DNA of 64,000 nucleotides from Anisakis pegreffii (Eukaryota > Nematoda > Chromadorea > Rhabditida > Anisakidae), in contig JAPYMA010001124.1 of NCBI GenBank assembly GCA_035041965.1, forward strand, positions 62,001 to 126,000, read 5' to 3'. Under the pieces are notes generated by a model. The model ran no database searches, had not been told where the DNA came from, and saw only the letters and a program-made list of their open reading frames with translations. Position numbers and translations under genes: made by a program. Below are positions 25,501-39,189 of the stretch, one piece after another (the stretch's first letter is position 1; each line of letters begins with the position of its first letter).

Positions 25501-28500
25501 CAATAGTTCACTTGAAAAAAGACTGAGAACAAACAACTGAATGTAACAATGCAACAAAAATGAATGTAACAATGCACACAGATAAAGCACGATTCAAGAA
25601 TGAGTGTCAGTATCAAATACCCTCCACGAGAATAATTCGAATCCTTCAACGTACATTCGGTTTCATAATCGCTCAACGCAATATTTAACAAAGAAAGTTT
25701 TTGCATCAGGACACTAAACCATATGGTAACACAACTTCATTTAAAGTTGCTGATGAAGCAGTGACACATAAACGATGAGAATTCGATCATAGCGTGAGAA
25801 CATTATCACAGCTGATAGTTGTTACTTTCAATGCACTCATTATCATTTTGAATGCATGCCATATTGAAAATGCACACATGCTACCATTAAAATTGACTGC
25901 GTAAAATATTCTGCATTCACGCAGTGGTATTTCCTCTGAATCATTTCTAGAGGTAAGTGCTGTGCAAAATCATTAATGTTTAACGGATCATAGTGAATTG
26001 TTCAAATTTGAATCAAATATAAATGACTTCGTTTGTTTGTAATTTTAAAAGACAATTAGAATATGCAATGCGATTTTTCCCGAACGAAAAAGTGACAATC
26101 TGATTTGCGATGCGATAAAACTGGTTTTGATAGAAATCTAGCAGCCAGTCTCTAACAAACAGAGAAAGAAAAAACTCAAACAATGATAAATTACAAGTTA
26201 AAAATAACGACAATGCAAGCAAGAAACGAAGAACACACGAACTTTCATTAGGCGGATTGGATCGATTCGAAAACGCACCTGAATGACAACTTTCCGTACT
26301 GTCCGATACATACGAATGAACTTCAGTTAGATTGAAATTCTGATCAGCTGCAACGATAAATATAACTACGTTATCCCAATGGAGTACTCAAAAGAGTTTT
26401 GAATGTTACTGACTCATTTGAAAAGAACAGATACGTTATACCTATCGTCTAAACAACAAACTAAGAAGTGTGGAATAGAATTGTTTAAACAAATAATAAG
26501 GCGACAAATATCAAACATATGAGGGACAGGCGAAAAAACACGAAGTATTTATTGTGTGATGAAAGAAATAGATGAGGTTAAAGAAGAAACTGAGGGGAGG
26601 TGAGACTTCTGATATTATCTTATTCGTGACTATTTGGGATCGAATTTTGATTAAATCAGAATTAAAAACAGAACTAACAGGTAGGTAATGGTAGATGTGC
26701 TGAATCAGCGGCGCACTCCATTTGAGTATATTCACCGATTGCGGCTTCTGACGAGTCCTTCGTTGACTGCAGCGACGTTTCTAAAACAAACACTTAAGTC
26801 ACAATGTACAATGACCACAACGCATCAAAACAGCCACCCGCATTCAAATATGATGCCAAAATGTTTTTGCAGTGGAACAACCAAATTAATACGCAAAAAC
26901 TTACGAGAAAAAACAAACATTTTTACAGTGATAAATGACCAACAGAGTGAAATGAAGTCTTCAATAAAATACAAATCCGAGATCAGAACCATGCGGAAAA
27001 TGATGCTGACGTAATGGATGATGGCAAATTTCTGCGATCACGTAAATGTTCATAATGAACGAATGATGACAAACAAAAAGGGTACGTTTTATGCCAGACG
27101 GTGGACGAGCACCGATTGACAGTAGTCTCTCGTGCAGATAGGTAGGAATCGGAACGTTATTGAATACTGTATAGTCACCAATTTCTGCCGTGCTCTCATC
27201 GGTAGACTTCTCTGCTGGTTGCGATGCTAAAATACGAACAAAACGTTTCTTTGTTCAAATGAAACGCAATTATTATCAGCTAGTAATTATGCAAAAATCA
27301 CAAATTGTCTATCCAAATAACATCCCTTGTTATGAGAGGGATTTGAACTGACATCTTGGTGTTTCATCGCCACATCGCCCCGCAGCATCTTGATCTCCAA
27401 TATACATGATCGTTCCTCCACTTGATTCGTCTGGATCGTCACCGAATAACTCGTCACTGTTGTTACGATTCGCGACAAATTTGACCACACCACTGCCGTC
27501 GGGTGTTGGTAACTTTGGAAGTTCGGACGGCGATGTCTTGGCTGATTCTTCTTTTATTGGCTGACGTGCAACGTTTGGAGCGGCACTTAATTGAGCGCAG
27601 TTGATTATTTGGAAACTGATCACGTCATGAATATTAAACAACGTTTCACTGAGAACGTTTGAACAAAGAGTTGAAATGCCAATAAAATGAACCCTCTTGT
27701 TGCAGACGCATGACCCGCTATACAGAAACTACTCGAGCGAGCACTCAAATTGGTCGCCGGTGGACTTGATGTTGGGAACATACTCGAAATGCTCACCGCT
27801 GACGTCTTACGACTATTATCAAATGCTGACGAAAGTCTGAAAATAATTACTCCTTGTGATAATCATCATTAACGTTTGTATGGCATGTATAGCCACCGTT
27901 CATTTATATGCATCACATACGTATAATCACACAATTTTTCTTCATAGATATTTCATTGAAGCAATATTGAACAGTACATTCTGAATTGACGTTAACTGCC
28001 GTGAAAATCTATTTCTACAAGACATTGCATATGTTCAACACATTTACGCATACGAAGAAATGTCCTCAAATTGATTCAGTGCTAAGAACAACTGATTCGA
28101 GTGATGCGGTAATAAAAAGAAACGAACGCGCTGGTATCGGTTTGTGGACGATGTGATTGTGTATGAGCACGATCACGATGCAAACCGCTTCGACGTGACG
28201 ACGTGTGTGATGGCCTGAAATTGATATGATTTCATTTGAAATTCTTCGAAACTCAATCCAATAAGCATCCCAATGAAACCAGCAACGAATACTCACAATC
28301 TGCCACCCTGCGAGCGTCTCTTTTCACTTTCTCGTTCGCATATTTTACTCACTTTCTCGTAAATGCTCGCTGCACAATCACCACTTTCCGTACACAGCCA
28401 TAGTTCACCAGCACCGGTCGGCGCGAAACGTCCAACGCGCAAAAAGAAATACTTCTCCTGTTTGCCGAAATTCGATACCGCATTCATCTAACATAATAAT

Positions 28501-30552
28501 TATATCATCTGTGTTATTGACATGATCTTCATTATTATTTCTGCCATATTACTAATAAAAGTGAGAATGATTACCTCCTTACAAATTCATTGAGTATTGG
28601 CAACTATAGTTTGCAATGAAAACGCATTTTGCATTGTACTCCACTACAGAGAAAGACGCATGGAACAAACTTAGACGAAAGCAATCGTTAGTCAGCTTTT
28701 GTACACTTCATTCGTTTTAATTGCAACGCAACGTCACAATCAACAATAATCATTCGCATAGAAATGAGTTCGCACAACAAAATTGCGTTTTCAATCAAAC
28801 TAATAGTAAGCTCAAATTTATGTATGAAATGAAATGTTTCGCTCTGATTCATTTTCGATAACAACTTCACTTCATTGATTCAGTTCATTATTCATTAACT
28901 TTCAAATAGAAGATGGCTTTCAACTCCCACCGGAAATTCCATAAATTCATCGGGATGCAGCGGTGGAAATCCATTCGCAGATGCCGTTAACCCTCTTCTT
29001 GCAATGATTACGCTATGTGGATACATACACATCCTCAAATAATAAACATAAAAAGTCTCATACAACACAAGAATAATATAAAATATTCTGATACTCACAA
29101 AGTGAAACTTCGTTTCACTTGATCAGATTGCGACAATCAAATTTATTATCGAGACAAAAAAGTGAAATTAGAGATGAAACGAACCTCCTCTTGCCCAATA
29201 ACTGCTCACTATATTTTGACACAACATCTTCCATGTTATCGACTCCTTTCGATTTCTTCCGTAATTTCGGTAATTTAACCATCTCCACATCCCAAGCAAT
29301 CTTAAAATATCATTCTCCAATGAAGTTGCTTTTCGCAGTCAAACTCTTACCGGACAATGGTTCAGTGAACACATTCGAACAGATTTCTCGCAAGTGACAC
29401 CAAAAACTACCTCAAAGTATTCTTCTCTGAAAACTGGCCTTCCTAAGCGGGTGGCACGCGCTTGACGCGTTTTATCGATCAACTGTGAGAACCAATCCTC
29501 TAAATCGTCGGCGTCTGATAACGGCTTCAAGAAGAATGTCTCGTCGGGCAGCATCACTGAGATGCACTCTTTCAGTGTGCATTCGTACTGAAATCATTAT
29601 GACTTCAAAAATAAGCTGACCTCAAAAACTTGAAATACTATGCAAAACAAAAGCACATCGAAAACATCGCTGAAAATTTTTGAAAAATACTGCGAAAATT
29701 TTCTGAAACAAATTGTAAAATTTGTATGAAAATTAAATTGAAAATCATATGGAAAATATGAAAATCTATTCTGAAATGACAAAATACCACGGCTTTGGAA
29801 CTTTTCGAGACATGAACTATTTCCTTTCAATATTTCAATATGCAGTTCAGCAAATCTTCAATATGTATGTATCCCTACCTCCACTCCGCCAATAAAAACA
29901 AGAACGAATCTCAATTTGAATATGAAGGGAGAGACATCATTATCGAATTCTTCATTCCAATTAAGCATAAAAAACAATTGTGTGCAACTCACATGCAAAT
30001 GTATATCGAACGCTATCGATAAGTCGAACAAAAACTTTGGCTCTTTACCGCTTTTCTCATGATTCGTGGATTTGTAGATTTCGAGTACACGATCCTTCAA
30101 TACCGCATTATAAACCTTTTTCGACTTCTGAAAGCACGTCTTCTGAATAGAATAAAGGAAAGAAACATTCTTCCGATCAAATTCGCTCCAAAAAATGTAC
30201 ACATTCAAATTATCAACGAAACAAATTTTCACGCAAATAAATTTCAAATAAAACGTCACACAACGGACACTTCGTCATATGAAACTTCACTAGTTTGCAA
30301 ATTTTTCCGTGACTCAAATGAACCCAAGAGTATAAGCTATACTGAATGAAAAATATCTCAGCCGAATTAAAAACAATTTGAAGGCAATTTCAGCAATACG
30401 ATAAAGAGGAACTGAGTAAATGTTTTGACTGCATGGCATAAAAATTCAGATTTGAAAAAGCGATATCAGCTCACCAGTGGATAGAACCCGCCAGTGATGA
30501 GACCCGCTTTTGCAATACAATTCGTTTTAGCCTCTGCTGCACCGCTAGCCAT
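22532..30552 (-). CDS. ist-1: insulin receptor substrate homologue (PH + PTB adaptor)
   Basis: Minus-strand exons, best reading: 30552-30475, 30142-29993, 29587-29411, 29300-29185, 29033-28931, 28487-28297, 28214-about 28125, 27836-27693, 27585-27353, 27226-27086, 26780-26679, 26347-26279, about 25671-25621, 24509-24409, 24029-23835, 23794-23625, 23398-23202, 23060-22937, 22813-22532; roughly 900 residues. The first three exons form a PH domain (GLITGGFYPL, VLKDRVLEIYKS, DLEDWFSQLID). Exons 4-6 form an IRS-type PTB domain (EKYFFLRVGRFAPTGAGELW). The rest is a Ser/Thr-rich tail with acidic tyrosine sites (DDYV, GDYT, GEYTQM, NEYV, LDYA). IRS proteins bind activated insulin/IGF receptors and recruit PI3-kinase. 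The PTB Arg in VGR is kept. Uncertain joins: the end of exon 7, the start of exon 13, and a 40-nt intron 23834-23795. GCTTTACAG 12 bases before the ATG is a likely trans-splice site. Confidence 0.85.
24605..24840. repeat. degenerate 50-63-bp repeats inside an IRS intron
   Basis: On the minus strand the core CGGTTTCGCTGGGTGGC recurs three to four times with variable spacing (CGGTTTCGCTCGGTGGC, TCGGTGTGGTCGGTGGC, and a partial CGGTGGACAGCG). The block is GC-richer than its intron. Both minus-strand frames stay open through part of it (the phrase VSLGG recurs), but I see no splice sites joining it to the IRS reading frame. Confidence 0.55.
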
Positions 30553-30564
30553 CGAGGCGCAAGC

Positions 30565-33500
30565 CTGTAAAGCAAACGCACAACCTACTGATACAATCAG
30601 TGATCACGTACAAATGACTCGTGAAAGTGACGCACAACGCTAAAGCTTCGTAACGATCAATTTTTAAAAGTACAACACACTCCACTCCACTACACGTCAC
30701 CTTCTGCTCCACAAATCGATTTTGCGAACGAACGTTCTCCGCCTGATAGTAATCATTGCAACACACACACAAACAGACACTAGCCCTCAAATGAACACAC
30801 ATATACACGCATAACTGAGCATTTCACTAATAATAGCTGCAGCATGGCACCTAATTAATTTTTTTTATCACTTTACAAACACCTGCTCGTAAACCTCAAT
30901 CCAAATCAATATTTGTTGAAGTTTTTTTTTCAGTCACTAGACGAAACCAATATTCCATGATTTGACGTCCATATTTTATCGTAACTTTTTTCTTTGCGTG
31001 ATATGTGTTCAGGTTTGCAGACTTCTAAACACCTAATATAAGTTGCTCGAAAGTATAAAGCAAGCATGTAAACTACGAATGAATGAATAAATGCATTATC
31101 GAAATTGCAAAACAATGCACACTGTTCAGATGGCATTAATCACTAACAAATGTAAATTTTGCATTTATTCGCAAGAAATCCGATTGATTCAATTGCAATG
31201 AATTTAATCAGCTGAATGGCAGCAAACATTGCGTACGAAAGTGCGAAATGGAATGGAATAATTTTATTACAAACAAGAAGTGCTCAGTGCTCACAAGAAA
31301 ACAAAATTCCACAATATGAAAATCAGCTGATCAAATGGACTGAAAGCAGGTGCTGCTATTTGGTGAGAATATGTTTGTGTATGATCCAACTAAACGCAAA
31401 CAACGCAGGTGTTGATGTCAAAGTAGAATTATGATATCGCATGACGTTCTATACAATAGATACACTATAAACTACAAGAATCAAACGAACCGTGACGTTT
31501 AACTCACTCAAGTGTATCCGTCCTTCGAGAAATAATCACTCAAAGCGACAGATGTTTTTTGCATCCCTTTTAGAAAATCGTTTCTACTGAATGAACATTG
31601 CATGCAAATGAAATTCAGGAAAGGAAAGAATTCATAATTGACTTTTGAGTAACATAAAAATTCAAAAAAACACCTGCCTTGTAAGAACCTGGCAGCATTT
31701 AAGAACCTCTTTGAGATGGATGACAATGTTTAGAGCAATCATTAACATAATTCACATTCATTTACATTTTGCGATTTCAAATTGAAGCATATGATGGAGA
31801 GTTAATGACAGAAAAACGTTTTGATGCACTTGCAATATGCTCGAATTTTCTGAAAGTATACTCTGATTTTCTCACTCAATTCTCATCCGCAATTGACTCA
31901 TGGTGAATGCTGTGTGTTAGGTGCACCAAATTGCACTTTTAGAGAATGAGTGGAAAAAAGTTCAAATAAGAAATGTTTGATGATTGATAATCATAATGTG
32001 TTGCACTCCCAATTGAACGAAACTTTCAGACTCATACACAGGAAATATCATATGATTTTATCGGATGAATGAAAGTAGATGGGCAATTCTTGGAATACAT
32101 TAACAAGTCTCAGGCGATGAGTCAACAGAAACAAATTCAACATTTAATGGCAATCAAAATTACATATTCTCAGAAATGCATTATGCAAAAAATGCTCATC
32201 GCTAGCTACAACTGCAAATTCGAATGAAAGATTCGTTAGTATCGTCCATTCCATTTCCACTGAAAATAGAATTGGAAATGAAAGAATCATTTCCATTTCT
32301 GAATGAGGTAAATGAATACTAGGATGAAAATTTTTTAATGCAAAAATAAAACTCGGAAAATTGCTCATTGTCAGGATTACATGCCTTTTGTTTGAAAACA
32401 ATCTTCGTGTGAAATATCATCGCGAAAAAATTAATTTGAAAGGTGGTTGCATTAAATTCTCAGGAACACTGAAGTATGAACTTCGATTTTCTGGTCTCAC
32501 TCTTTGAAAGTGCGTTTTTTTGATCGAAAATAATCTGTGTAAAAATTCGTCTCAAAAACACATTGAAAGATGATGCTATTCACTCTGTTTTGTAGCCACC
32601 TTGCGCAAAAAAAACTATTTGACACACAAAGTTCCTTAAGCAAACTTTCAGACCGATTTTCTCTAAATCGGAGATAATCTTTTTCAGTAGCGACATCTTG
32701 AAAATTCTGAAATGCGACAATCATAAAATATGGCATTTTAGATGTTACGATATGATCTAGTGATCAAAATGACAGTCTTCATGACTGTTTGTTATCAGAT
32801 CAATGCATGTGATCGATAAATAAGACCACACTGTAAATAGGCAGTGCGAATGGCGATAGAATTCAATCCGTGTTTTAATGGCGCCTGTGGTGTCTTCGTT
32901 AAGTGCGATTTCAATTGACTTCATTTATCAACTGTATGAATTCGGTAATATTGGGCTAAAAGCAAATTGACCAAGCCACATCTCAAACAAATTTTCCGAA
33001 GCAAAATTTTGCACGGGTATTTGTTTCTAGGTCAGACGGCACAATATTCTGCACAGAGATCCTCGGAATTGCGTTAGTCGAAAAAGATCTATCACCGTAA
33101 TGAATAGGAATGAAGAACATTCTATTGAACTCTCTTGAGTGGTATTTTTACTCATCTGCGTTCGCATTAGCTCAATTGTGATCCACTTGAAGATATGGCC
33201 TTTTCAGGGTTCATTTGAAGAAATAAACTGAAATGTTCTTACCTGATAGGAAGGCAGGAGTTGATGAGCGTTTTCATGCTTACGATTAATATTGATAAAG
33301 TACGACAAACGACGTGAAGATAGCATATCCTCTTGTACGGCTCCTAATAGAGAAAACAATGATTTGCTATGTCAACGGTAACAGTAATGAGGGAAATAAT
33401 ACACACAACGAACATCAGCAACAATACTGACATTGAAAATAGAAACAGAAGTGAAATTGATCAATTGACGCAACAAAATCAAATTGTACGCAGCGAACAA

Positions 33501-36500
33501 ATCATCGAGCGATACAAGAAAATGATATCGAGCAGCATAAGAAAATATTAACAAATGAAGAGAAGAACAAACTAGAGAATAATATTTTACAATTAAACTT
33601 ACGAACATCTTACAAACACACACACACACAACCAAATTATACGCTAAACGTTCACTTTGTATCTCTTCTTTGCGTTACATTTTGTAATAATTTAGAAATA
33701 AATTCCCTCTAACCTTGCAAAAAGCACACCACATATACGTAAGCCTAATGAGTAGATGTCACTTGACAAACTAAATAATTACTTAGGCATTCACTGTCAA
33801 TTTCATTCTCTCGAGTTCGTTCGCCATATTCAAATAAGCTTCGTCAATTGTGTATCTTGGACTGCTGAATCTCTTAAATGAATAGAATAAGATGAGCAAT
33901 TTTCGTTACAAATAATCCCAAAAAATTGAACATTTAGGATGTCACATTCAACTGAATTGAAATAGCAATGGAGTTGTTCAATCTCTCTGAATTTGCTCAA
34001 CTGGAACATCCTTCAATCATGTGCAACAAGTCAACAAATTTCAACCTAACATCGAAAATATTACGAAATGATTCCCAGGATTAAGTGTAAACTTTCAACT
34101 GACTAATGAGAATGTTATACGCAATGAATCACTGAAATTTTATTGTTGTTGAATTTTTCAGCTGATAACGTAGGAAGATGTCGAAATAATGGATAATAAG
34201 TTGGAGATGTGTTTGGTTTACAGTTTGATGCTTTAGAACTCATTCTGAGTTGCATTGTAATGGTTGTTTTGATAAACGGCTGCCTGCACTAACCACTGCC
34301 ATTGCATTCGAATAATGATGAGCTTTATGTTACATAATGAGGATATGCTTGCATAGTAAAGGTTTTATCAGGTGTGGTATTTAGTTTAGAAAAATAATTA
34401 TGGTGCTGTATGCACTGTGTTGATAACTTGAGATGATTGCAAATGCCTTGAAGCAGGTGTGCAGTTTGTGAGTGAGCAAGGAACACCACACACTTCGATG
34501 GAGAAGAAAACGCATTTGATTACGAAGTCATACTCGACTGCTTGGCACTGCTTCATTTCAGTGCGAAGAAGGCTTAGGTCGGAGGCCTCCGGAACACCTA
34601 GGGCATGTCTGGGGCGCTGAACCCTACTCCCTACCTCTGCCAGCTTCAAGCCTAACATTGACATCATGACATGGAAGTATGATATTCACTGCAAAAAAGT
34701 GTTGAATCTAAGGTGACAATTTTCCAACAAAAAAATGATGTAATGAGTGTGAATTCCATTCAGAATATATGAGGCATTGATGAATGACACCGATGAGAAT
34801 GGTTATGGCTTGAAGTGGAAACAAACTGAAAGGAGAACGAAACGAAACGGTAGGTGCCACAGAGCTAGCGATGGATTAAACATGAATGTGACGATGAATA
34901 AGTTGAGGATGTTAGCAAATATATTGCACGAAGTGACAGATGAATAAGGTTGGCTTTTGAATATACAATTAGACAACTATGCGTTCGATAAGTAGCGTAT
35001 TTGACTGCAATATAATTACACGACAGCGGTTCGTCGTTTGATCGGAAATGATGTATGTTAACTGATTTGCAGACTGCAAGAAGGAATCTAAGGAAAGCAG
35101 GCTCTTACATGACGATATTCGATGTCTTGTGTTTGTAGTTTCACTTTATGTTCATAACGAATTGCATTGTTAACATCATCGAATCAGTTCGCTTCTTTGC
35201 ATAATGCTTATCATATGAATTCATCTAAAACGAACTCCTTTTGCACTGACGGAAATGCAATATTCAAACTATGAATAATCAAGCGTCCGGAATGGCATAA
35301 AGAATGAATGCGTAAGGAAACTTTAAAAATTCATAGAAACGAGGCATCTATACTGAAGTTGTTTCAACACTGAGAACAATGAAGGTCTTCGGTCGTATTC
35401 TATACATTCAAGAATTTTCACAATCAACCCAAAGAATGTTGTAGGCTATCATTGATTGTTCGAAATATCAATCTTTTCACTGACTCAACAATACTTCATT
35501 GCGCTTATCGCTCCATCCAAATGTGCGAATAAAAACTTTTCGAATCTTCTCCTCTTTCATCATTCAATCAGTCATTTCCTTAAATCGACAAAAAACACTT
35601 CCTGTTGCAACAAACCATATTGTCTGAAGTCAATAGCAACTCATCAATTTTCAAAGGTTAAATATCACTACTTCGAGCGTATTCAATTTCTGTAAAAGTT
35701 AGAAATCTGAGAAAATAAAACGTGAACAGAATTTCATCGGATAATCAACGAAATGATGATTGCTGTTCAGTGATCACACAACAATGAGTGTTATAATACA
35801 GAGTACCTATTCGTCTTCAAAAAACATTTCTTCGCAGCATTAAGGAACGGCCACAGTCAAATATAAACACAATATTGTAATTGTTCAATTTTCGATCTTC
35901 TAAGATGAATGTTTCGATCGAATATTTCTTAATTGAATTATTTTATTTCAATGGAACACAAATGAACAATTAACGTCTTAAATCACTGACGTTGAAGTGA
36001 TGAAAAACAGCACGAAGTTGTGTGAACCTCTCTTAAACAACATTTTGGTGATCGCTGATTGAGATGTGCTCAAAGTGAGAATATTTCTTTTGGGAACATC
36101 AGCTAAAAGGTAAATCCAGGTATAAGAGAGCGAGTACAGATTCGCTTAATTTCAAGACGGTTTCTATTCCAACACATTTGATTACACATGACGATAAACA
36201 TCATTGCACTACAAAAAAAGTTACGCCAAGATGAGAATGTCAATTTGTGAAACAGTTTTGCAGACAGAATCGGGAATGGTACTTTTTTGATATCTATCTA
36301 CAGTTTTGCGTAAACAACCGTCAGTGACCAGAATATGTCCTAAAAGCACAAATCTCAGTACCTCGAGAAGTGCAGTCGTCATTCTCACTCAACCTGAAGG
36401 AAATAATCTGTCAGATGTATGCAATGTGACATGCACATTTCGAATCTGAAATCAGATTCTTCCTACTGTCGGAGTACTTTATCAGAAAGGTTTTTTTGAA

Positions 36501-37960
36501 GTTCGCAGTGTAACTGTAACCGAGAGAGGTTATTTTTTCTATACTTAAGGAGGGAATCGGAAGGCTACTTTCAAGATTCGTGTTCCGCTTTTCCTCATCT
36601 ATTCAAGTCATCCCAGTTCTTCCACAATCGACCACCCCTGTTTTCAATGTTCGTCACGATCCGACACAATGCACTAATATAAACGCACAAGACTATGCGG
36701 TCGTCTCGAAAAACATTAGGAAAATTACTGTTTACTATTTCTCGCGTTCAATTGTTTATCTTGCGCGAGGTCGGTAGGAGATAGAGCAGATCTGATTACA
36801 GATTCAGATTCTGCGTGTCACATTGCTTATAATCAGCATATTCTTCGCTTTGTGTACTCTTTCAGACAGTGAAATTCGTGCTTTCTAGCCATTTTAGGGA
36901 TTTTGATGTCTAAAATTATCCCACAAAATGACATTCTCACCTTGCCATAATCTTTTTGTTGATAATGTGTAATCAAACCTTTAACTTGGATAATTAATCT
37001 CCGTTCTTTTTGACTCACAACATAAAATACGCATGAAAATTGGATAATTGGAAATATCCAACACTATATGATATCACTCTATGCCGACGGGATACTAAAA
37101 AGTTAATAACAAGGGACATAAGGCTAGTTAATCATGAATTGTTGCATATCGTCAACGTTTATTAGTACATATCAACGATTTAATTAACCGATGACTCAAA
37201 CTAATTCCAATTATAGTAGACTATTCCGGTATTAAGAGGGACGAACAATTTAAAAGTTTTTCATAGCGAAATACAAATGATAATGACGATGAAATCATTT
37301 CATTCAGTCACGAGAGCACATCAGATTACGTAAAGAAGGATAATCATGGAATCATGCAAAAAAGTATAAAACCAAATAATGAATGATTTTGAATGTGCAC
37401 AAAGATTAAGAAGCACCAATTTGATGATATTATCATCGATTAACAATTCGATCAATCACTATTCTTCGATTTATGAAACAACATCACTTCTTACACCGTT
37501 CAAACGACAAAGATTTATTTTTTTGAAGTTAAAGAATCATTCATCGTTAGGAAATAACGCGACAAATTCAATGTTTATTTCATATTGGGAATGAAATTCA
37601 AAGGAGAATAAGTGGATAAAGAACACTGTTGACTGCAACCAAACAAGATCTAACAGCTCTTTTGTTTATCAAAAATCTGTTTCATTTGCTTTTAGATTGG
37701 TTAACTTTGACTCATCGCCATTAAGTTCGAGGTTGTCAATAACAGATTAATCAGCCTCGTTTTTTCGCACTCAATGAACACCTCTCATGAAGACCAAAAA
37801 CCAACGAAGGGAAGTTCCTGCTCGAAAGTGCCTTGAAGCAGTGTTTAAAACCGTTTATGTCTTGTCGATGCAAATTCAACTGAGCACACTTTCGCGACTT
37901 TTCAATAAAAAGAACAAGTACATTACAGTAAAATGTGGACGTTCTCTATCTTCGCCCCAT
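30565..37960. other. long intergenic region upstream of the IRS homologue
   Basis: No gene that I can support in about 7.4 kb. It should contain the promoter of the minus-strand IRS gene. It holds a (CA)n run at 33616-33630 and a GC-richer block at 34540-34650. A 79-codon frame at 35456-35695 and a 65-codon frame at 36580-36777 (+) lack domain patterns and splice context. Confidence 0.4.
33616..33630. repeat. (AC)n microsatellite
   Basis: Seven AC dinucleotides in a row within AT-rich intergenic DNA. Confidence 0.8.
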
Positions 37961-38400
37961 CTACGTTCGATATTTGTTACGTACTCGGCCAAATCTCATT
38001 GTTTTCGTTCGATGATGGTATCTTATGTAGTTCTGCATACGGTTCCTTGAGGAGAGTTTGTGGTCGACCAAGTTTTTCCGCAGTGTTTGCTTGATTGACT
38101 TGTAATGTTCGGGGGCTACCGTATAGCCAGAGACTGTTTCTAGGGGCTTTCTTTCTGAATAAAACAATAAGTAAGCTACCTTTTCGGTATCGGTCTACGT
38201 TATCGGTTAAGCGTCGATCGCGTGTTCGAAGTTTGCGGCCACTTACGGTAGTCGCCGTCAAATTTGCCGATGAAAATTCCGCCTCTGCGAGGAGATATAG
38301 CTATTTTTCTGATGCTATAGGGGTTGGCACATTCAAACCCACCGTATCCTCAAAATATCATCAGCTTCGGTAGATTGATCATGCTGTTACTCGATTGCAT
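37961..38400 (-). pseudogene. decayed BEL/Pao LTR-retrotransposon gag fragment
   Basis: Reading the minus strand downwards from about 38390: NLPKL, then KFDGDYRKWPQ (around 38265-38233), then DTEKVAYLLFY and LETVSGYTVAPEHYKSI (around 38140-38090). This order matches the retroelement gag core of the BEL/Pao group: a PxFDGD..W.F stretch, a K..YL..L.G.A stretch, and an ET(V/I)SG......NY stretch. Stops occur (for example TGA after KLMIF, TAA after TLNR) and the frame shifts between blocks, so it is a relic. No protease, reverse transcriptase or LTR pair is visible. The assignment rests on motif order recalled from the family. Confidence 0.5.
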
Positions 38401-39181
38401 CGGGATGTGATTGCTTGGATTTACCGATACGTTTCCGGATGAGATTATAATTCAGATGAAAATATTAGGTGAACAAGTCACAACAAAAAGCACATGACTA
38501 CTATCCGACATAAACTATCTCAATATCATACTCCGGCAAAATGTACCTCAATTGAGGACATTTTGATAAACTATTTCAGTTTCTGCCCATCATCGTACAA
38601 GTAAGTTAATCACTTGAAGAAAAGCCTCCATACCGGCAGCTGCTGAAACTCGACCGTACGAGTCCCACTCATACGGTCGAGTTTTTGAAGGATCTCCGAA
38701 GAGGTTCACAGGACAGAGTAAACCTCAGCCTGAGTCCGGTGGATGTCTCAACGTGCACTCAGAGTGAAGTTAAGTCTGTTGGCCGATGTCCAGGGTAAGC
38801 TTCATCTCACTTCAGTGAAAATAGCGATTATTCGCACAGCGAACTTCTTCAAATAATTCCCTCGGGCGAGACCAACTCGTCGGACCGAGTTTTAGCAATT
38901 GCCCCGACGTCTCTCTTAAATGTTGATCAGAATTGTTGGAGGGTCACAAAAGACGTTCGAGTGCGCATTGTTTGATGTTGCATATGCTGTCCAGCAGATG
39001 AGAGAGTGATCATTATCGATTGATCTGTTGAGAAGCGTTGAACATATGGTCGGATCTTCCGTCGATAATATAGGCAGTGCTAAATTGTTCAGTTGCATAA
39101 TTAAATATCAGTATAAAATTTTATGTGAACGGTCTTCAGTCTAAATCTCAGTTTCAAAATTCTCCGTTTATTGTATTCGCG
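38401..39181. other. GC-richer non-coding stretch before LHPP
   Basis: About 38600-38920 is clearly GC-richer than its surroundings and contains an inverted repeat around CTCGACCGTA. It might be leader or LTR sequence of the adjacent retroelement relic, which is only a guess. It also includes the presumed promoter of the LHPP gene. Confidence 0.35.
38646..38684. repeat. inverted repeat (16-bp stem)
   Basis: AAACTCGACCGTACGA and TCATACGGTCGAGTTT pair with one mismatch across a 7-nt loop (GTCCCAC). It lies in the GC-rich stretch next to the retroelement relic. Confidence 0.85.
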
Positions 39182-39189
39182 TCTCCTAG

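Noticed and set aside
26688..27014. 108-codon plus-strand open frame
   Set aside because: It is the antisense shadow of an IRS exon and intron.
29840..30349. Plus-strand frames over 29840-30349
   Set aside because: They are antisense to the PH-domain exon of the IRS homologue.
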